Assembly: GCF_013822795.1 (NCBI RefSeq)
Contig: NZ_PNLB01000011.1
Coordinates: 62,001-126,000 of the forward strand
Direction: 5' to 3'
Source of the DNA: Phenylobacterium sp.
GTDB lineage: Bacteria > Pseudomonadota > Alphaproteobacteria > Caulobacterales > Caulobacteraceae
Length of the DNA stretch: 64,000 bases
Below, piece by piece: positions 11,198 through 19,732 of this stretch. The notes under the pieces were generated by a model, which saw only the letters and a program-made list of their open reading frames with translations, made no database searches and was not told the DNA's origin. The translations under genes and the position numbers were made by a program. The stretch's first letter is position 1. Every line of letters begins with the position of its first letter.

Positions 11198-12579
11198 CCG
11201 GGCGGCGCGCGATAGCCGTCGAAGGCCTGCTCCAGCAGGCCGGCGAACGCGATCGGCGTGCGGTCCTCAAGGTATGGGCCGATGATCTGCACGCCGATCG
11301 GCAGGCCGTCCGCGCTGACGCCCACCGGCGCGGCGGTGGCCGGCAGATGCGCCAGCGTAGCGATCCCCGGCCAGGCCAGCTGGTCGAAATAGGGGGTCGC
11401 CACGCCGTTCAGCATCAAGGTCCGGGCGCCCGGATCGCGGTCGTCGTGCGGATAGGCCAGCGAACCGTGCGCCGGCGCCAGCACCACGTCGAAGGCCTCG
11501 AACAGCCGCCCCCAGGCCCGCCGGACGACCAGCTGCGCATCCTGCAGGTTCATCCAGTCGTGCGCGCTCATCGGCTGCCCCTGGGGCGGGCCGCCCCGCG
11601 ACATCGCCGTGGTCAGCAGGCCGCGATAGATTTCGTGGCCCTGGGCGAGGTCCGGCAGCAGATCGCTGCTCCGCGCGACCGCCGCCCCTGCCCGTTCCAG
11701 CTTGCCGGCCAGTTCGCCCAGCGCCGCGACGAGCGCCGCGTCTGTGGCTGCGGCCGGATGGGCGTCGAGCACCAGCACTCGGTAGTCGCCCAGCCGTCCG
11801 TGCCGCGCCGGCGGCAGGGCGAGGCGAAAGCCGACCGCCTCCTCGTCCATCGGCCCGGCCAGCACGTCGAGCGCCCGCTCCAGGTCCGCGGCCGTGCGCG
11901 CCAGCGGTCCGACCACAGCCAGCGGCACGTCGAGGCCGTCCAAGCCTGGCGGCGCGTGACCGCGCTGCGGAACGATCCCGTAGCTCGGCTTGTGCCCGTA
12001 AACGCCGCAGAAGGCGGCGGGCACGCGGATCGAGCCGCCGATATCCGTGCCCATCTCCAGCGGGACCATTCCAGCGGCCACCGCGGCGGCGGCGCCGCCG
12101 GACGACCCGCCGGCCGTGCGCTCCAGGTTCCAGGGATTGCAGGTCCGCCCATAGACCGGATTGACGCTCTGCCAGTCGGCCAGGCTGACTGGGATGTTGG
12201 TCTTGCCGAGGATCACCGCCCCGGCCGCCTTTAGCCGCGCGACCCCCAGAGAGTCCTCGGGCGCGATCCAGCCCTTGGCCGTCTCGAAGCCCCAGGTGGT
12301 CGGCAGTCCGGCGACGTTGTGGGATTCCTTGACCGTCATCGGCACGCCCAGCAGCGGGCCTCGCTCGCCGCGGGCCAGCGCCGCGTCGGCGGCGCGGGCG
12401 GCGGTCCGGGCGCGGTCGAAATCGCGAACCACCACGGCGTTGATCGGGCCGTCGCGCGCCTCGATCCGGGCGATCGCCGCCTCGCAAAGCTCCAGCGCGC
12501 TGGCCCGGCCGGCGGCCAGCGCCGCGACGAGCGTGCCGGCCGAGGCCTCCGACAGATCGGCTGCGAGGGTCTCGGACAT
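11194..12579 (-). CDS. Amidase (amidase signature family)
   Basis: GxSSGGAAAAVAAGMVPLEMGTDIGGSIRVPA signature; ATG at 12579 (MSETLAADL). Confidence 0.92.
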   Translation of the reverse strand: MSETLAADLSEASAGTLVAALAAGRASALELCEAAIARIEARDGPINAVVVRDFDRARTAARAADAALARGERGPLLGVPMTVKESHNVAGLPTTWGFETAKGWIAPEDSLGVARLKAAGAVILGKTNIPVSLADWQSVNPVYGRTCNPWNLERTAGGSSGGAAAAVAAGMVPLEMGTDIGGSIRVPAAFCGVYGHKPSYGIVPQRGHAPPGLDGLDVPLAVVGPLARTAADLERALDVLAGPMDEEAVGFRLALPPARHGRLGDYRVLVLDAHPAAATDAALVAALGELAGKLERAGAAVARSSDLLPDLAQGHEIYRGLLTTAMSRGGPPQGQPMSAHDWMNLQDAQLVVRRAWGRLFEAFDVVLAPAHGSLAYPHDDRDPGARTLMLNGVATPYFDQLAWPGIATLAHLPATAAPVGVSADGLPIGVQIIGPYLEDRTPIAFAGLLEQAFDGYRAPPG

Positions 12580-12752
12580 GGCGCTGCTCCCAGTTGGTTT
12601 TCGCAAGCCTGCGCCGGACCTCCCCTCAAGTCCAGGCGCGCCCGCGGCGTCTGGACGCAGGTCGATAGCCAAGCTCGGCAACCGTTCTTCAACCATGCGC
12701 GCGTGGAGTGTGCCCCACGGGGTGGGCCTCTTTGGTTTGGGAGGGGTCCGAT

Positions 12753-13664
12753 ATGGACAAGGGATTCAAGCGCGGCCTGGCGGCCGCCGCGACGCTGCTG
12801 GTGCTGGCCGCGTGCGCCAGCACGCCTGTGTCCAAGGGCGGCGGCGGCGGGCCGGTGAGCGCCCAGGCCGACCGGCGGCTTGAAAGCCAGGCCGCAGCCT
12901 TCGAGAGCTTCATGCGCAACGCCCGCGGCATCGACGCGACGTTCGCGGGTCCGGCCGCGGTGGCCGAGGGCCTGCGCATCGGCTCGGGCTACGAGCCCAA
13001 GCAGCTCGAAGCCGGCATGGTCGCCTATGCGGCGCTCGCCGCGCTGCAGGAGCCGAAGTTCGTGGCCGGAGTGCGCAAGGCCGCCCAGGACAAATCGGGC
13101 AAGGGGCTGGCGGCCCGGCTCACCGCACGGCCCGACCTCGCCGCGACGCTGCCCGGCGCCGACGCCGGCGCCGCTCGCGCCGCGGCCGCGCTCTATCGGC
13201 AAGGCGAGGCCCTGGAAGCCAGCGGCAAGCGCGTCAAGAAGGCCTCCTACGACGTCCAGCGCCAGGCCTGGGCCAAGGTGTTCGTGCCCGACGCCAAGGC
13301 GCGGCTGACCCGGGTCAAGCAGATCTCCAGCGCCGGCTACCGGCCGGCCGGCGGCGACCAGGCCCAGCTCTATTCGACCCTCGCCCAAGGCGGCAAACGC
13401 GGCGGACCGCCCAGTCCGATGGTCTCGCGCGGGCTCGCGGTCGCGGCGCTGACCGTGCTGGGCGAGAGCGGCCGCGCCGGGGCGCTGATGAGCGAGCCGC
13501 GCAGCGGCATGTGCGTACGGGTCGCCAAGCTCAACCTCTACCAATGCCTGGCGGCCGCCGGCCCCTACTACGAGGACATCTACTGCCTGGCCCAACACGG
13601 CATGCTGGAGCCGGCGGGTTGCGCGACCGACTCCGTGCGGCCGATCCGCACGGCGCAACGCTGA
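12753..13664 (+). CDS. Putative lipoprotein of unknown function
   Basis: Lipobox LVLAACAS; ATG 12753. Confidence 0.75.
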   Translation: MDKGFKRGLAAAATLLVLAACASTPVSKGGGGGPVSAQADRRLESQAAAFESFMRNARGIDATFAGPAAVAEGLRIGSGYEPKQLEAGMVAYAALAALQEPKFVAGVRKAAQDKSGKGLAARLTARPDLAATLPGADAGAARAAAALYRQGEALEASGKRVKKASYDVQRQAWAKVFVPDAKARLTRVKQISSAGYRPAGGDQAQLYSTLAQGGKRGGPPSPMVSRGLAVAALTVLGESGRAGALMSEPRSGMCVRVAKLNLYQCLAAAGPYYEDIYCLAQHGMLEPAGCATDSVRPIRTAQR

Positions 13665-13738
13665 GCGAATTCCCGCCCCACATCTGTCGAAGTCCGAGCT
13701 AAATTGGCGCGCGCGCCGCGGAGGCGCGGGAGAGCCAG

Positions 13739-14788
13739 ATGTCCGAGCGCGACCAGAACGACAACCCGTTCATCCGATCCAGCCCCTGGGGCCGGGCGAA
13801 GGGCGCGGCGCCGTTCGGCTATGCGCTGCCCCCCGGCCAGCCTGGCGACCAAGCCGCCGGCGAGGTGGCTCCGCCGCCGCGTGCGCCCGCGCCGCAGCCC
13901 GCCCCGCGCCCGGCGGTTCAGGCCCCGACGGCCCGGCCGAGCGTCGTTCCGCAGGGCGGCATCCTGGCCGGCGGTTCGCTGGTCCCCCGCGCCCCGGCGC
14001 AACCGGCGGCCGGCCAGCAGCCGGTCCAGGGTCCCCGCCCCGCCTTCACGACGCCGATCGGCCAGCCGCCGGGCCGAACGCCGGCCGCTCAGGGCCCGCT
14101 GGTTCGCGGCCCGGTCGTGCAAGGCCCCCTCGCCGCAGGCTCCAGCACCGCCCGTCCTCCGCAGTCGGCCCCGCGGCCTGCCCCTGCCCCTGCCCCTGCC
14201 CCTGCCCCTGCCGCCGCAGCGCCGCGTCCGGCGCCCGCCCTGGAACCCGAACCCGATCTCATCCTGGCCGCGCCGCGCGCCACGGCGGCGCCCAAGCGCT
14301 CGCCCCTGCCGCTGATCGTCGGCGGCGCCGTGGCCGTGGCCGCCGCGGGCGCCGTCGCCTTCATGCTGATGCGCGAAGACGAGCCGGCGGCCCCTGCCGC
14401 CCCGGCTGTGATCGAGACCGCGCCCGCCGCGAGCGCCGAACCCGCCGCCCCGGCGCCTGACGTCGCCGCCCCGCCCGCAGCGAGCGAACCGGTCGCCAGC
14501 CCGCCGGCCGCCGAGTCGCCGCCTCCGAAGGCCGCCGCGACCGCCGCGCCGACGCCCGCCGCCAAAGCGCCGGCGCCAAAGGTCGCCCCGCCCAAGGCCG
14601 CTGCGCCGAAGCCGGCGACGGCCGAAGCGCCCGCCCCAGTGCTCAACGTGCCGGCTCCTGCGCCCGCGCCGCCGCCGCTGGTCCTGACCCCGCTGTCGCC
14701 GGCCCCGGCCGAGCCGCCGATCACCCCGCGCCCCTCGGCGCCGTTGCCGACCGATCCCGACGCGCCGATGACGCTGAACCGCAACTGA
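13739..14788 (+). CDS. Single-pass membrane protein with long Pro/Ala-rich low-complexity regions
   Basis: N-terminal charged segment, one TM (LPLIVGGAVAVAAAGAVAFML), PA-rich flanks. Confidence 0.7.
   Translation: MSERDQNDNPFIRSSPWGRAKGAAPFGYALPPGQPGDQAAGEVAPPPRAPAPQPAPRPAVQAPTARPSVVPQGGILAGGSLVPRAPAQPAAGQQPVQGPRPAFTTPIGQPPGRTPAAQGPLVRGPVVQGPLAAGSSTARPPQSAPRPAPAPAPAPAPAAAAPRPAPALEPEPDLILAAPRATAAPKRSPLPLIVGGAVAVAAAGAVAFMLMREDEPAAPAAPAVIETAPAASAEPAAPAPDVAAPPAASEPVASPPAAESPPPKAAATAAPTPAAKAPAPKVAPPKAAAPKPATAEAPAPVLNVPAPAPAPPPLVLTPLSPAPAEPPITPRPSAPLPTDPDAPMTLNRN
14177..14212 (+). repeat. (CCTGCC)6 microsatellite inside CDS, encodes (Pro-Ala)6
   Basis: Six perfect hexamer units read directly. Confidence 0.95.
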
Positions 14789-14846
14789 CGGCGCTTCCGC
14801 CCCGCCGGCATCCAGCCTAAGCAGGATGCAACAAGGGGGAACGCGC

Positions 14847-15929
14847 ATGAAGACGCTGGGACCAGACGAGATCGCGCCGCTGCTGGACGGCCACGTGGAT
14901 CTGCGTCGGCGCAAGGACTCGCTGCAGCCGCTGCGCCTGCCGGTCGCCGAGATCGGCTTCTACGACGCCTTCAACCGTTGGGTCGCCTCCTGCGCCACGG
15001 CCTGCCGCATCCGCCTGCGCACGACCTCGACCAGCCTGCGCCTGAGCGGCGCCCAGCGGCTGCTCGACCAGTCGGTCGGCGGCGAGCGGCGCGGAGCCTA
15101 CGACCTGTTCGTCGACGGCCAGTTCTACGACCGCGCCTGGGCGCAGGGCGGGGCGACCATCGACCTGGCGAACGGCGCCTTTGTGGGCGAAGAGGCCTTT
15201 AACCTGACGTTCGACGGCCTGCCGGAAGGCGAAAAGACGTTAGAGCTGTGGCTGCCTCAGGCGGCCACAGTGTCGGTCACCAGCCTGGACCTCGACGACG
15301 GCGCGCAAGCCGAGCCCGTCGCCGACGGCCGCCCTCGCGTCCTCTTCCACGGCAGCTCGATCACCCACTGCCTGGAGGCCGAAGGCGCCAGCGCCGGCTG
15401 GCCGGCCGTGGCCGCGAGCCTGGCCGGCGTCGACCATCAGAACCTCGGCTGGGCCGGCTCTTGCCTGTTGTCGGGCCAGGCCGCGCGGATCATCCGCGAC
15501 GCTCGCGCCGACGCCATCGTCCTGAAGCTGGGGATCAACGTGCACGCCGAAGGCCAGCTCAAGGAGAGGCCGTTCCTCGACTCCGCCCACGCAATGATCT
15601 CGATCATCCGCGAGAAGCACCCCGCGACGCCCATCCTGATCGTCTCGCCGATCTACTCGCCCGGCCGCGAAGACGACAGCCCCGGCGGCGGCCCGTCCCT
15701 GGTGCGGATGCGCCAGCTGCTGCAGGACGTCGTGGCCGCCCGCGTCGCCGCCGGCGACCAGCACATCGGCTACCTCGACGGCCTGTCGCTGTTCGGGGCC
15801 GCCGACGCGCATCTGCTGCCCGATGACCTGCACCCCAACACTGAGGGCTACCGACTGATGGGCGAGCGCTTCCACGCCCTCGCCCTCAGCGGGCCGCAAG
15901 CCCTGGTCAAACCCCCAGCAGCGACTTGA
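14847..15929 (+). CDS. SGNH/GDSL hydrolase family protein
   Basis: FHGSSITHC block, GINVH, DDLHPNTEGYRLMGERF. Confidence 0.85.
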   Translation: MKTLGPDEIAPLLDGHVDLRRRKDSLQPLRLPVAEIGFYDAFNRWVASCATACRIRLRTTSTSLRLSGAQRLLDQSVGGERRGAYDLFVDGQFYDRAWAQGGATIDLANGAFVGEEAFNLTFDGLPEGEKTLELWLPQAATVSVTSLDLDDGAQAEPVADGRPRVLFHGSSITHCLEAEGASAGWPAVAASLAGVDHQNLGWAGSCLLSGQAARIIRDARADAIVLKLGINVHAEGQLKERPFLDSAHAMISIIREKHPATPILIVSPIYSPGREDDSPGGGPSLVRMRQLLQDVVAARVAAGDQHIGYLDGLSLFGAADAHLLPDDLHPNTEGYRLMGERFHALALSGPQALVKPPAAT

Positions 15930-17301
15930 GAAAGGGGTTCAGCAGCCGGCCTGCCGGGTCGAGCCGCGCGCGCACCGCCAGGAAATCGTTCCAGTTGGGA
16001 TAGAGCAACGCCAGCTCGCGGGCCTTCAGGCTGTGCAGCTTGCCCCAGTGCGGCCGCCCGCCGTACTTCAGGAAGATCGGCTGGATCAGGTCGAACAGGA
16101 AGTCGTACTGGTCCTTGTAGTGGCAGTGCACGGCGATCGAGCCGCGCGGCCCGCCCTGGAACGGCGACAGCCAGGCGTCGTCGGCGGCGATGCGGCGCAC
16201 CTCGATCGGGAAGAAGACGTCCGGCCGCTTGGCCTCGATCGTCGCCATCACCTCCTTGAGCGCGGTCAGATGGTTCTCCACCGGGATGTGGAACTCCATC
16301 TCGTTGAACCGCACCGGGCGCTCGGTGGAGAGCAGCTTCCAGCCCTCGTCGATCGCTTCCTCCGGCTTGGCCGAGCCCAGCAGCGCCTTGGCCGCCGCCT
16401 TGCGCAGCGGGGTCGAGAACCGAGTCAGGTTGCGCAGTTGCTTGAGCACCTCGAGCAGGGCGCTGTCGGTGTCCGGCCCGCGCGGGATCGCCGGGGCGTC
16501 GGTCTCGTCATGGGTGACGTTGGCCGCCAGGTCGGTGAACGGGACGGCGAAGAACTCGTAGTTGCGATGCTTCGCCCAGCGCGCCTCGGCCTCGGCCAGG
16601 GTCTGCTCGAACGGCTCGACGAACACCTTGCGGTGCAGGCGGCGATTGGCGCTGGTCGCCAGCCGGACCTGGGTGATCACCCCGAGCGCCCCCAGCGACA
16701 CCCGCGCGGCGTTGAAGACGTCGGCGTTCTGGATCGCGTCGCAGTCGATCAGCTCTCCCGTGGCGGTCGCCAGCCGCAAGGCGGTGACGTCGCCATGGAT
16801 CGCCTTGATCGCCGCCCCCGTCCCGTGGGTGGCGGTGCCCAGGCAGCCGCCCAGCGACTGCTTGTTGATGTCGGGCAGGTTGGCCATCGCCCGGCCGCGC
16901 TCGGCCAGGGCCGGGCCCAGCGCGCCCAGCCGCATGCCGGCGCGGACCACCGGCTGGTCGCCGTCCCAGCGCTCGATCCCCGCTAGGCCGTCGAGGGTCA
17001 TCAGCGTGCCGGAGGTCGGCACCAGGCCGGTGAACGAGTGCCCGGCCCCGACGACGCGAACTGGCGCGACCGAGGTCTTCAGCACCTGCGCCACCTCGGC
17101 CTCGGTCTTCGGCGCGCTGCGCACGGCCGGATAGGCGTGTTCGGTCCCCGACCAGTTGCGCCACAGCAGATGCTTGTTGGCGTCCATGCTGGGCGGAGCC
17201 GGCGGCTCGGGCTTGTCGCGAGCGGCGAGATAGACCCCGCCCCCGGCGGCGGCGAGCACGCCGGCCGAACCGGCCAGCAGCGCGGTGCGGCGCGAGATCA
17301 C
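15907..17301 (-). CDS. FAD-linked D-arabinono-1,4-lactone oxidase-like oxidoreductase (Tat-like signal)
   Basis: RRTALLAG Tat-like leader, VVGAGHSFTGLVPT, SLGGCLGTATHGTG FAD-binding motifs, PHWGKLH C-terminus; GTG start overlaps cytochrome c stop. Confidence 0.88.
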   Translation of the reverse strand: MISRRTALLAGSAGVLAAAGGGVYLAARDKPEPPAPPSMDANKHLLWRNWSGTEHAYPAVRSAPKTEAEVAQVLKTSVAPVRVVGAGHSFTGLVPTSGTLMTLDGLAGIERWDGDQPVVRAGMRLGALGPALAERGRAMANLPDINKQSLGGCLGTATHGTGAAIKAIHGDVTALRLATATGELIDCDAIQNADVFNAARVSLGALGVITQVRLATSANRRLHRKVFVEPFEQTLAEAEARWAKHRNYEFFAVPFTDLAANVTHDETDAPAIPRGPDTDSALLEVLKQLRNLTRFSTPLRKAAAKALLGSAKPEEAIDEGWKLLSTERPVRFNEMEFHIPVENHLTALKEVMATIEAKRPDVFFPIEVRRIAADDAWLSPFQGGPRGSIAVHCHYKDQYDFLFDLIQPIFLKYGGRPHWGKLHSLKARELALLYPNWNDFLAVRARLDPAGRLLNPFLKSLLGV

Positions 17302-17648
17302 GACTTGCCCTCCTGGCCGGCCATGAAGCGGGTCAGGGCCTTGAAGTCGTCGGGGGTGCAGGCGGCGCACTGGCCCAGCGCCGGCATCGCCTTGTAGCCC
17401 TGCACCACGTGGTCGAGCAGCACGTCCTCGCCCTGCTTCCAGCGCGGAGCCCAGGCCTTGGCGTCATGCACCAGCGGCGCGCCGGAGTCGGCGACCACGT
17501 GGCAGGCCTTGCAGCTGTCGGCATAGAGCTGGGCCAGCCGCGCATCGGCGGGCGCGAGCCTGGCCGGATCGGCCGGCGGACCGGCGGGCGGCGCGCACGC
17601 GGCCAGCAGCAGGCCGCCGGCGGCGGCCAGGTAAGCGATGGACTTCAA
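17298..17648 (-). CDS. Monoheme cytochrome c (c5-like) lipoprotein
   Basis: CKACH heme motif, MPALGQCAAC, lipobox LLLAACAP. Confidence 0.88.
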   Translation of the reverse strand: MKSIAYLAAAGGLLLAACAPPAGPPADPARLAPADARLAQLYADSCKACHVVADSGAPLVHDAKAWAPRWKQGEDVLLDHVVQGYKAMPALGQCAACTPDDFKALTRFMAGQEGKS

Positions 17649-17670
17649 GCGTCTCCCCCCAAGGCGACTG

Positions 17671-17982
17671 TCAGATCTTGAGCGCGGCCCGATAACCCGG
17701 GTGCACCAGGTCGTGATACTCCGGATGGCGCTGGATGTATGCCGACACGAACGGGCAGACCGGGATCACCAGTTCGCCCCGCTGGCGCACGAACTCCATC
17801 GCCGTGCGGACCAGCTTGCCGCCTACTCCCTGCCCCTCGAAGGCTGGCGGCACCTCGGTGTGCGGGAACAGCACTCCCGTGGCCAGCAGCCGGTACTCCG
17901 CATAGGCGACCTCTTCGCCCAGCCGCACCTCGAAGCGGCCCTTGGCCTCGTTGTTCACGACCTCAAGGTCACCGCTGCTCAT
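17671..17982 (-). CDS. GNAT-type N-acetyltransferase (YidJ/GTA-like)
   Basis: FEGQGVGGKLVRTAM…VIPVCPFVSAYIQRHPEYHDLV. Confidence 0.88.
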   Translation of the reverse strand: MSSGDLEVVNNEAKGRFEVRLGEEVAYAEYRLLATGVLFPHTEVPPAFEGQGVGGKLVRTAMEFVRQRGELVIPVCPFVSAYIQRHPEYHDLVHPGYRAALKI

Positions 17983-18124
17983 GCCGTACTCCAACTGACT
18001 GACGGCCAGGACACCACGCCTCGGCGCAGCAGGCAAACGCGCCGCCTGCGGTCATCAGCCGGGGGCAGCTCATGATAAGAGTTTTTGATTGAATGTGGCC
18101 TTCCAATAAGGCTCGACCGCGATA

Positions 18125-18145
18125 TATTGCGAATTAATCGCAATA
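18125..18145. promoter_or_regulatory. Candidate operator, perfect palindrome TATTGCGA-attaa-TCGCAATA
   Basis: 8-bp perfect arms, 5-bp spacer, 12 bp upstream of DUF2061 start. Confidence 0.5.
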
Positions 18146-18156
18146 AGGCACATCTC

Positions 18157-18366
18157 ATGCGCACCGCCAAGAAGACCCTGAGCTACAGCGTGATGCACCT
18201 GATCGTGGCGATCACCGTCGCCTACGCCCTGACCCGCGACTGGCGGGCGGCGCTGGCCATCGGGATGATCGAACCGGTCTTCCAGACGATGGCCTTCGCG
18301 ATCCACGAACGGGTCTGGGCGCGGATCGGAACCACTGCGCCGGGCGTCCGTTCGGCCGAAGCCTGA
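18157..18366 (+). CDS. DUF2061 family membrane protein
   Basis: KTLSYSVMHLIVAITVAYALTRDWRAALAIGMIEPVFQTMAFAIHERVW. Confidence 0.85.
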   Translation: MRTAKKTLSYSVMHLIVAITVAYALTRDWRAALAIGMIEPVFQTMAFAIHERVWARIGTTAPGVRSAEA

Positions 18367-18382
18367 GGAGAGGAAGTTGACC

Positions 18383-18844
18383 ATGACCAACACCGGACCT
18401 TCGCCCGCCGACCGCAAGGCGGTCGCCGACGGGCTCGCCAAGCTGCTGGCCGACACCTACGCCGTCTACCTGAAGACCCACGGCTACCACTGGAACGTCC
18501 GCGGCCCGAATTTCTCCCAGCTGCACGCGCTGTTCATGGCCCAGTACACCGAAATGTGGACCGCCATCGACGAGGTCGCCGAGCGCATCCGCGCGCTGGG
18601 TGAGTTGGCCCCGCAGGGCTATGGCGCGTTCGGCAACCTGTCCTCGATCAAGGACGGCGATCCCTCCAAGGGCGCCGAGGAAATGCTGAAGGACCTGATC
18701 GCCAGCCAGGAGACCCTGATCGGTACGCTCTATGCGATCCTACCAGCCGCCCAGAAGGCCGGCGACGAGGTCAGCGCCAGCCTGATCTCAGATCGGCTGA
18801 CCGCGCACGAGAAGCACGCCTGGATGCTGAGATCGTCGCTCTAA
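18383..18844 (+). CDS. dps: Dps/ferritin-like DNA starvation protein
   Basis: THGYHWNVRGPNFSQLHALFMAQYTEMWTAIDEVAERIRALG; ATG 18383. Confidence 0.92.
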   Translation: MTNTGPSPADRKAVADGLAKLLADTYAVYLKTHGYHWNVRGPNFSQLHALFMAQYTEMWTAIDEVAERIRALGELAPQGYGAFGNLSSIKDGDPSKGAEEMLKDLIASQETLIGTLYAILPAAQKAGDEVSASLISDRLTAHEKHAWMLRSSL

Positions 18845-18849
18845 ACCCG

Positions 18850-19569
18850 CTAGGGCTTGGCCGAGGCGGACGCGGAACTGCGGCAGGCAGACCGGTCCGC
18901 CTTCATTTCCTTTTCCATCACCGGCCGCACGGCCTTCGTCCAGATCGCATAGCCGGCGCTGTTCATGTGCAGGCCGTCGGCGACGAACAGGTCCTTGGGG
19001 TGGCCGTCGGCGCCCATCATCTGCGGCACGACATCGATGTAGACGAAGTCCTTGCGGCCCTTCATCTGCGCCTTGATCTTGGCGTTGACGGCGCTCTGGT
19101 CGGGGAACTGGCGCTCACGGGCCTGCGAGGGCTTCAGCGAGATGAAGTAGACCGGCGTCGAGGCCCCGAGCTTCTCGCTCTTCAGCTTCATGAAGCGCTC
19201 GAAGTCCTCGGCCACCGAGTCCCTCGATTCCCCGACGTTGAGGTCGTTCTCTCCGGCGTAGAACACCACCGCCCGCGGCCGGTAGCGGCCGACGACCTGG
19301 TCGAAGTGGGCGTTGACGTCCGAGATCTCCGCCCCGCCGAAGCCGCGGTTGAGCACCGGGATCGGCGCCATGTCCTGGCCAAGGCTGGTCCAGAACCGGA
19401 TCGTCGAGGATCCAGTGAACACGATCTTGCAGGGCGCCGGAGGCGCGACCTTGTCCTGCGCGGCGAAGGCCTCCATCTCGGCGGCGAAGCGGCCGCCCGC
19501 GGCGGCCGCGGTCGATGGGCCCGCGGCCAAGACCGCGGCGGCGGACAAGGCGATCAACCGAACCAACAT
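18850..19569 (-). CDS. Secreted SGNH/GDSL hydrolase
   Basis: FTGSSTIRFW, GFGGAEI, YAGENDLNVG, DGLHMNSAGY. Confidence 0.88.
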   Translation of the reverse strand: MLVRLIALSAAAVLAAGPSTAAAAGGRFAAEMEAFAAQDKVAPPAPCKIVFTGSSTIRFWTSLGQDMAPIPVLNRGFGGAEISDVNAHFDQVVGRYRPRAVVFYAGENDLNVGESRDSVAEDFERFMKLKSEKLGASTPVYFISLKPSQARERQFPDQSAVNAKIKAQMKGRKDFVYIDVVPQMMGADGHPKDLFVADGLHMNSAGYAIWTKAVRPVMEKEMKADRSACRSSASASAKP

Positions 19570-19680
19570 GGCGCTCACTCCCCCCGAAGCGCCCCGCCAA
19601 CCGTCGTTCTGCGAGCGAGGCACATGGCTAATGCTGCGAGATTGGCGCCGATTCAAGGCGACGGCCACGCTCGAAACGAC

Positions 19681-19710
19681 AAAGGCGCCGCGGTTTCCCG
19701 CGGCGCCTTT
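19681..19710 (-). terminator. Terminator hairpin after TonB receptor
   Basis: AAAGGCGCCGCGG-tttc-CCGCGGCGCCTTT perfect 13-bp arms. Confidence 0.75.
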
Positions 19711-19732
19711 CCGTTCTTGAGCCCGAGAGCCC

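Noticed and set aside
12336-13658. 440-aa minus-strand ORF covering the lipoprotein gene and amidase start
   Set aside because: Crosses two genes and has no signal or motif; the lipobox-containing plus-strand ORF is more credible.
13580-14914. Arg/Gly-rich 444-aa minus-strand ORF antisense to the Pro/Ala-rich protein
   Set aside because: Pure complement of low-complexity Pro/Ala codons; overlaps neighbouring genes on both sides.
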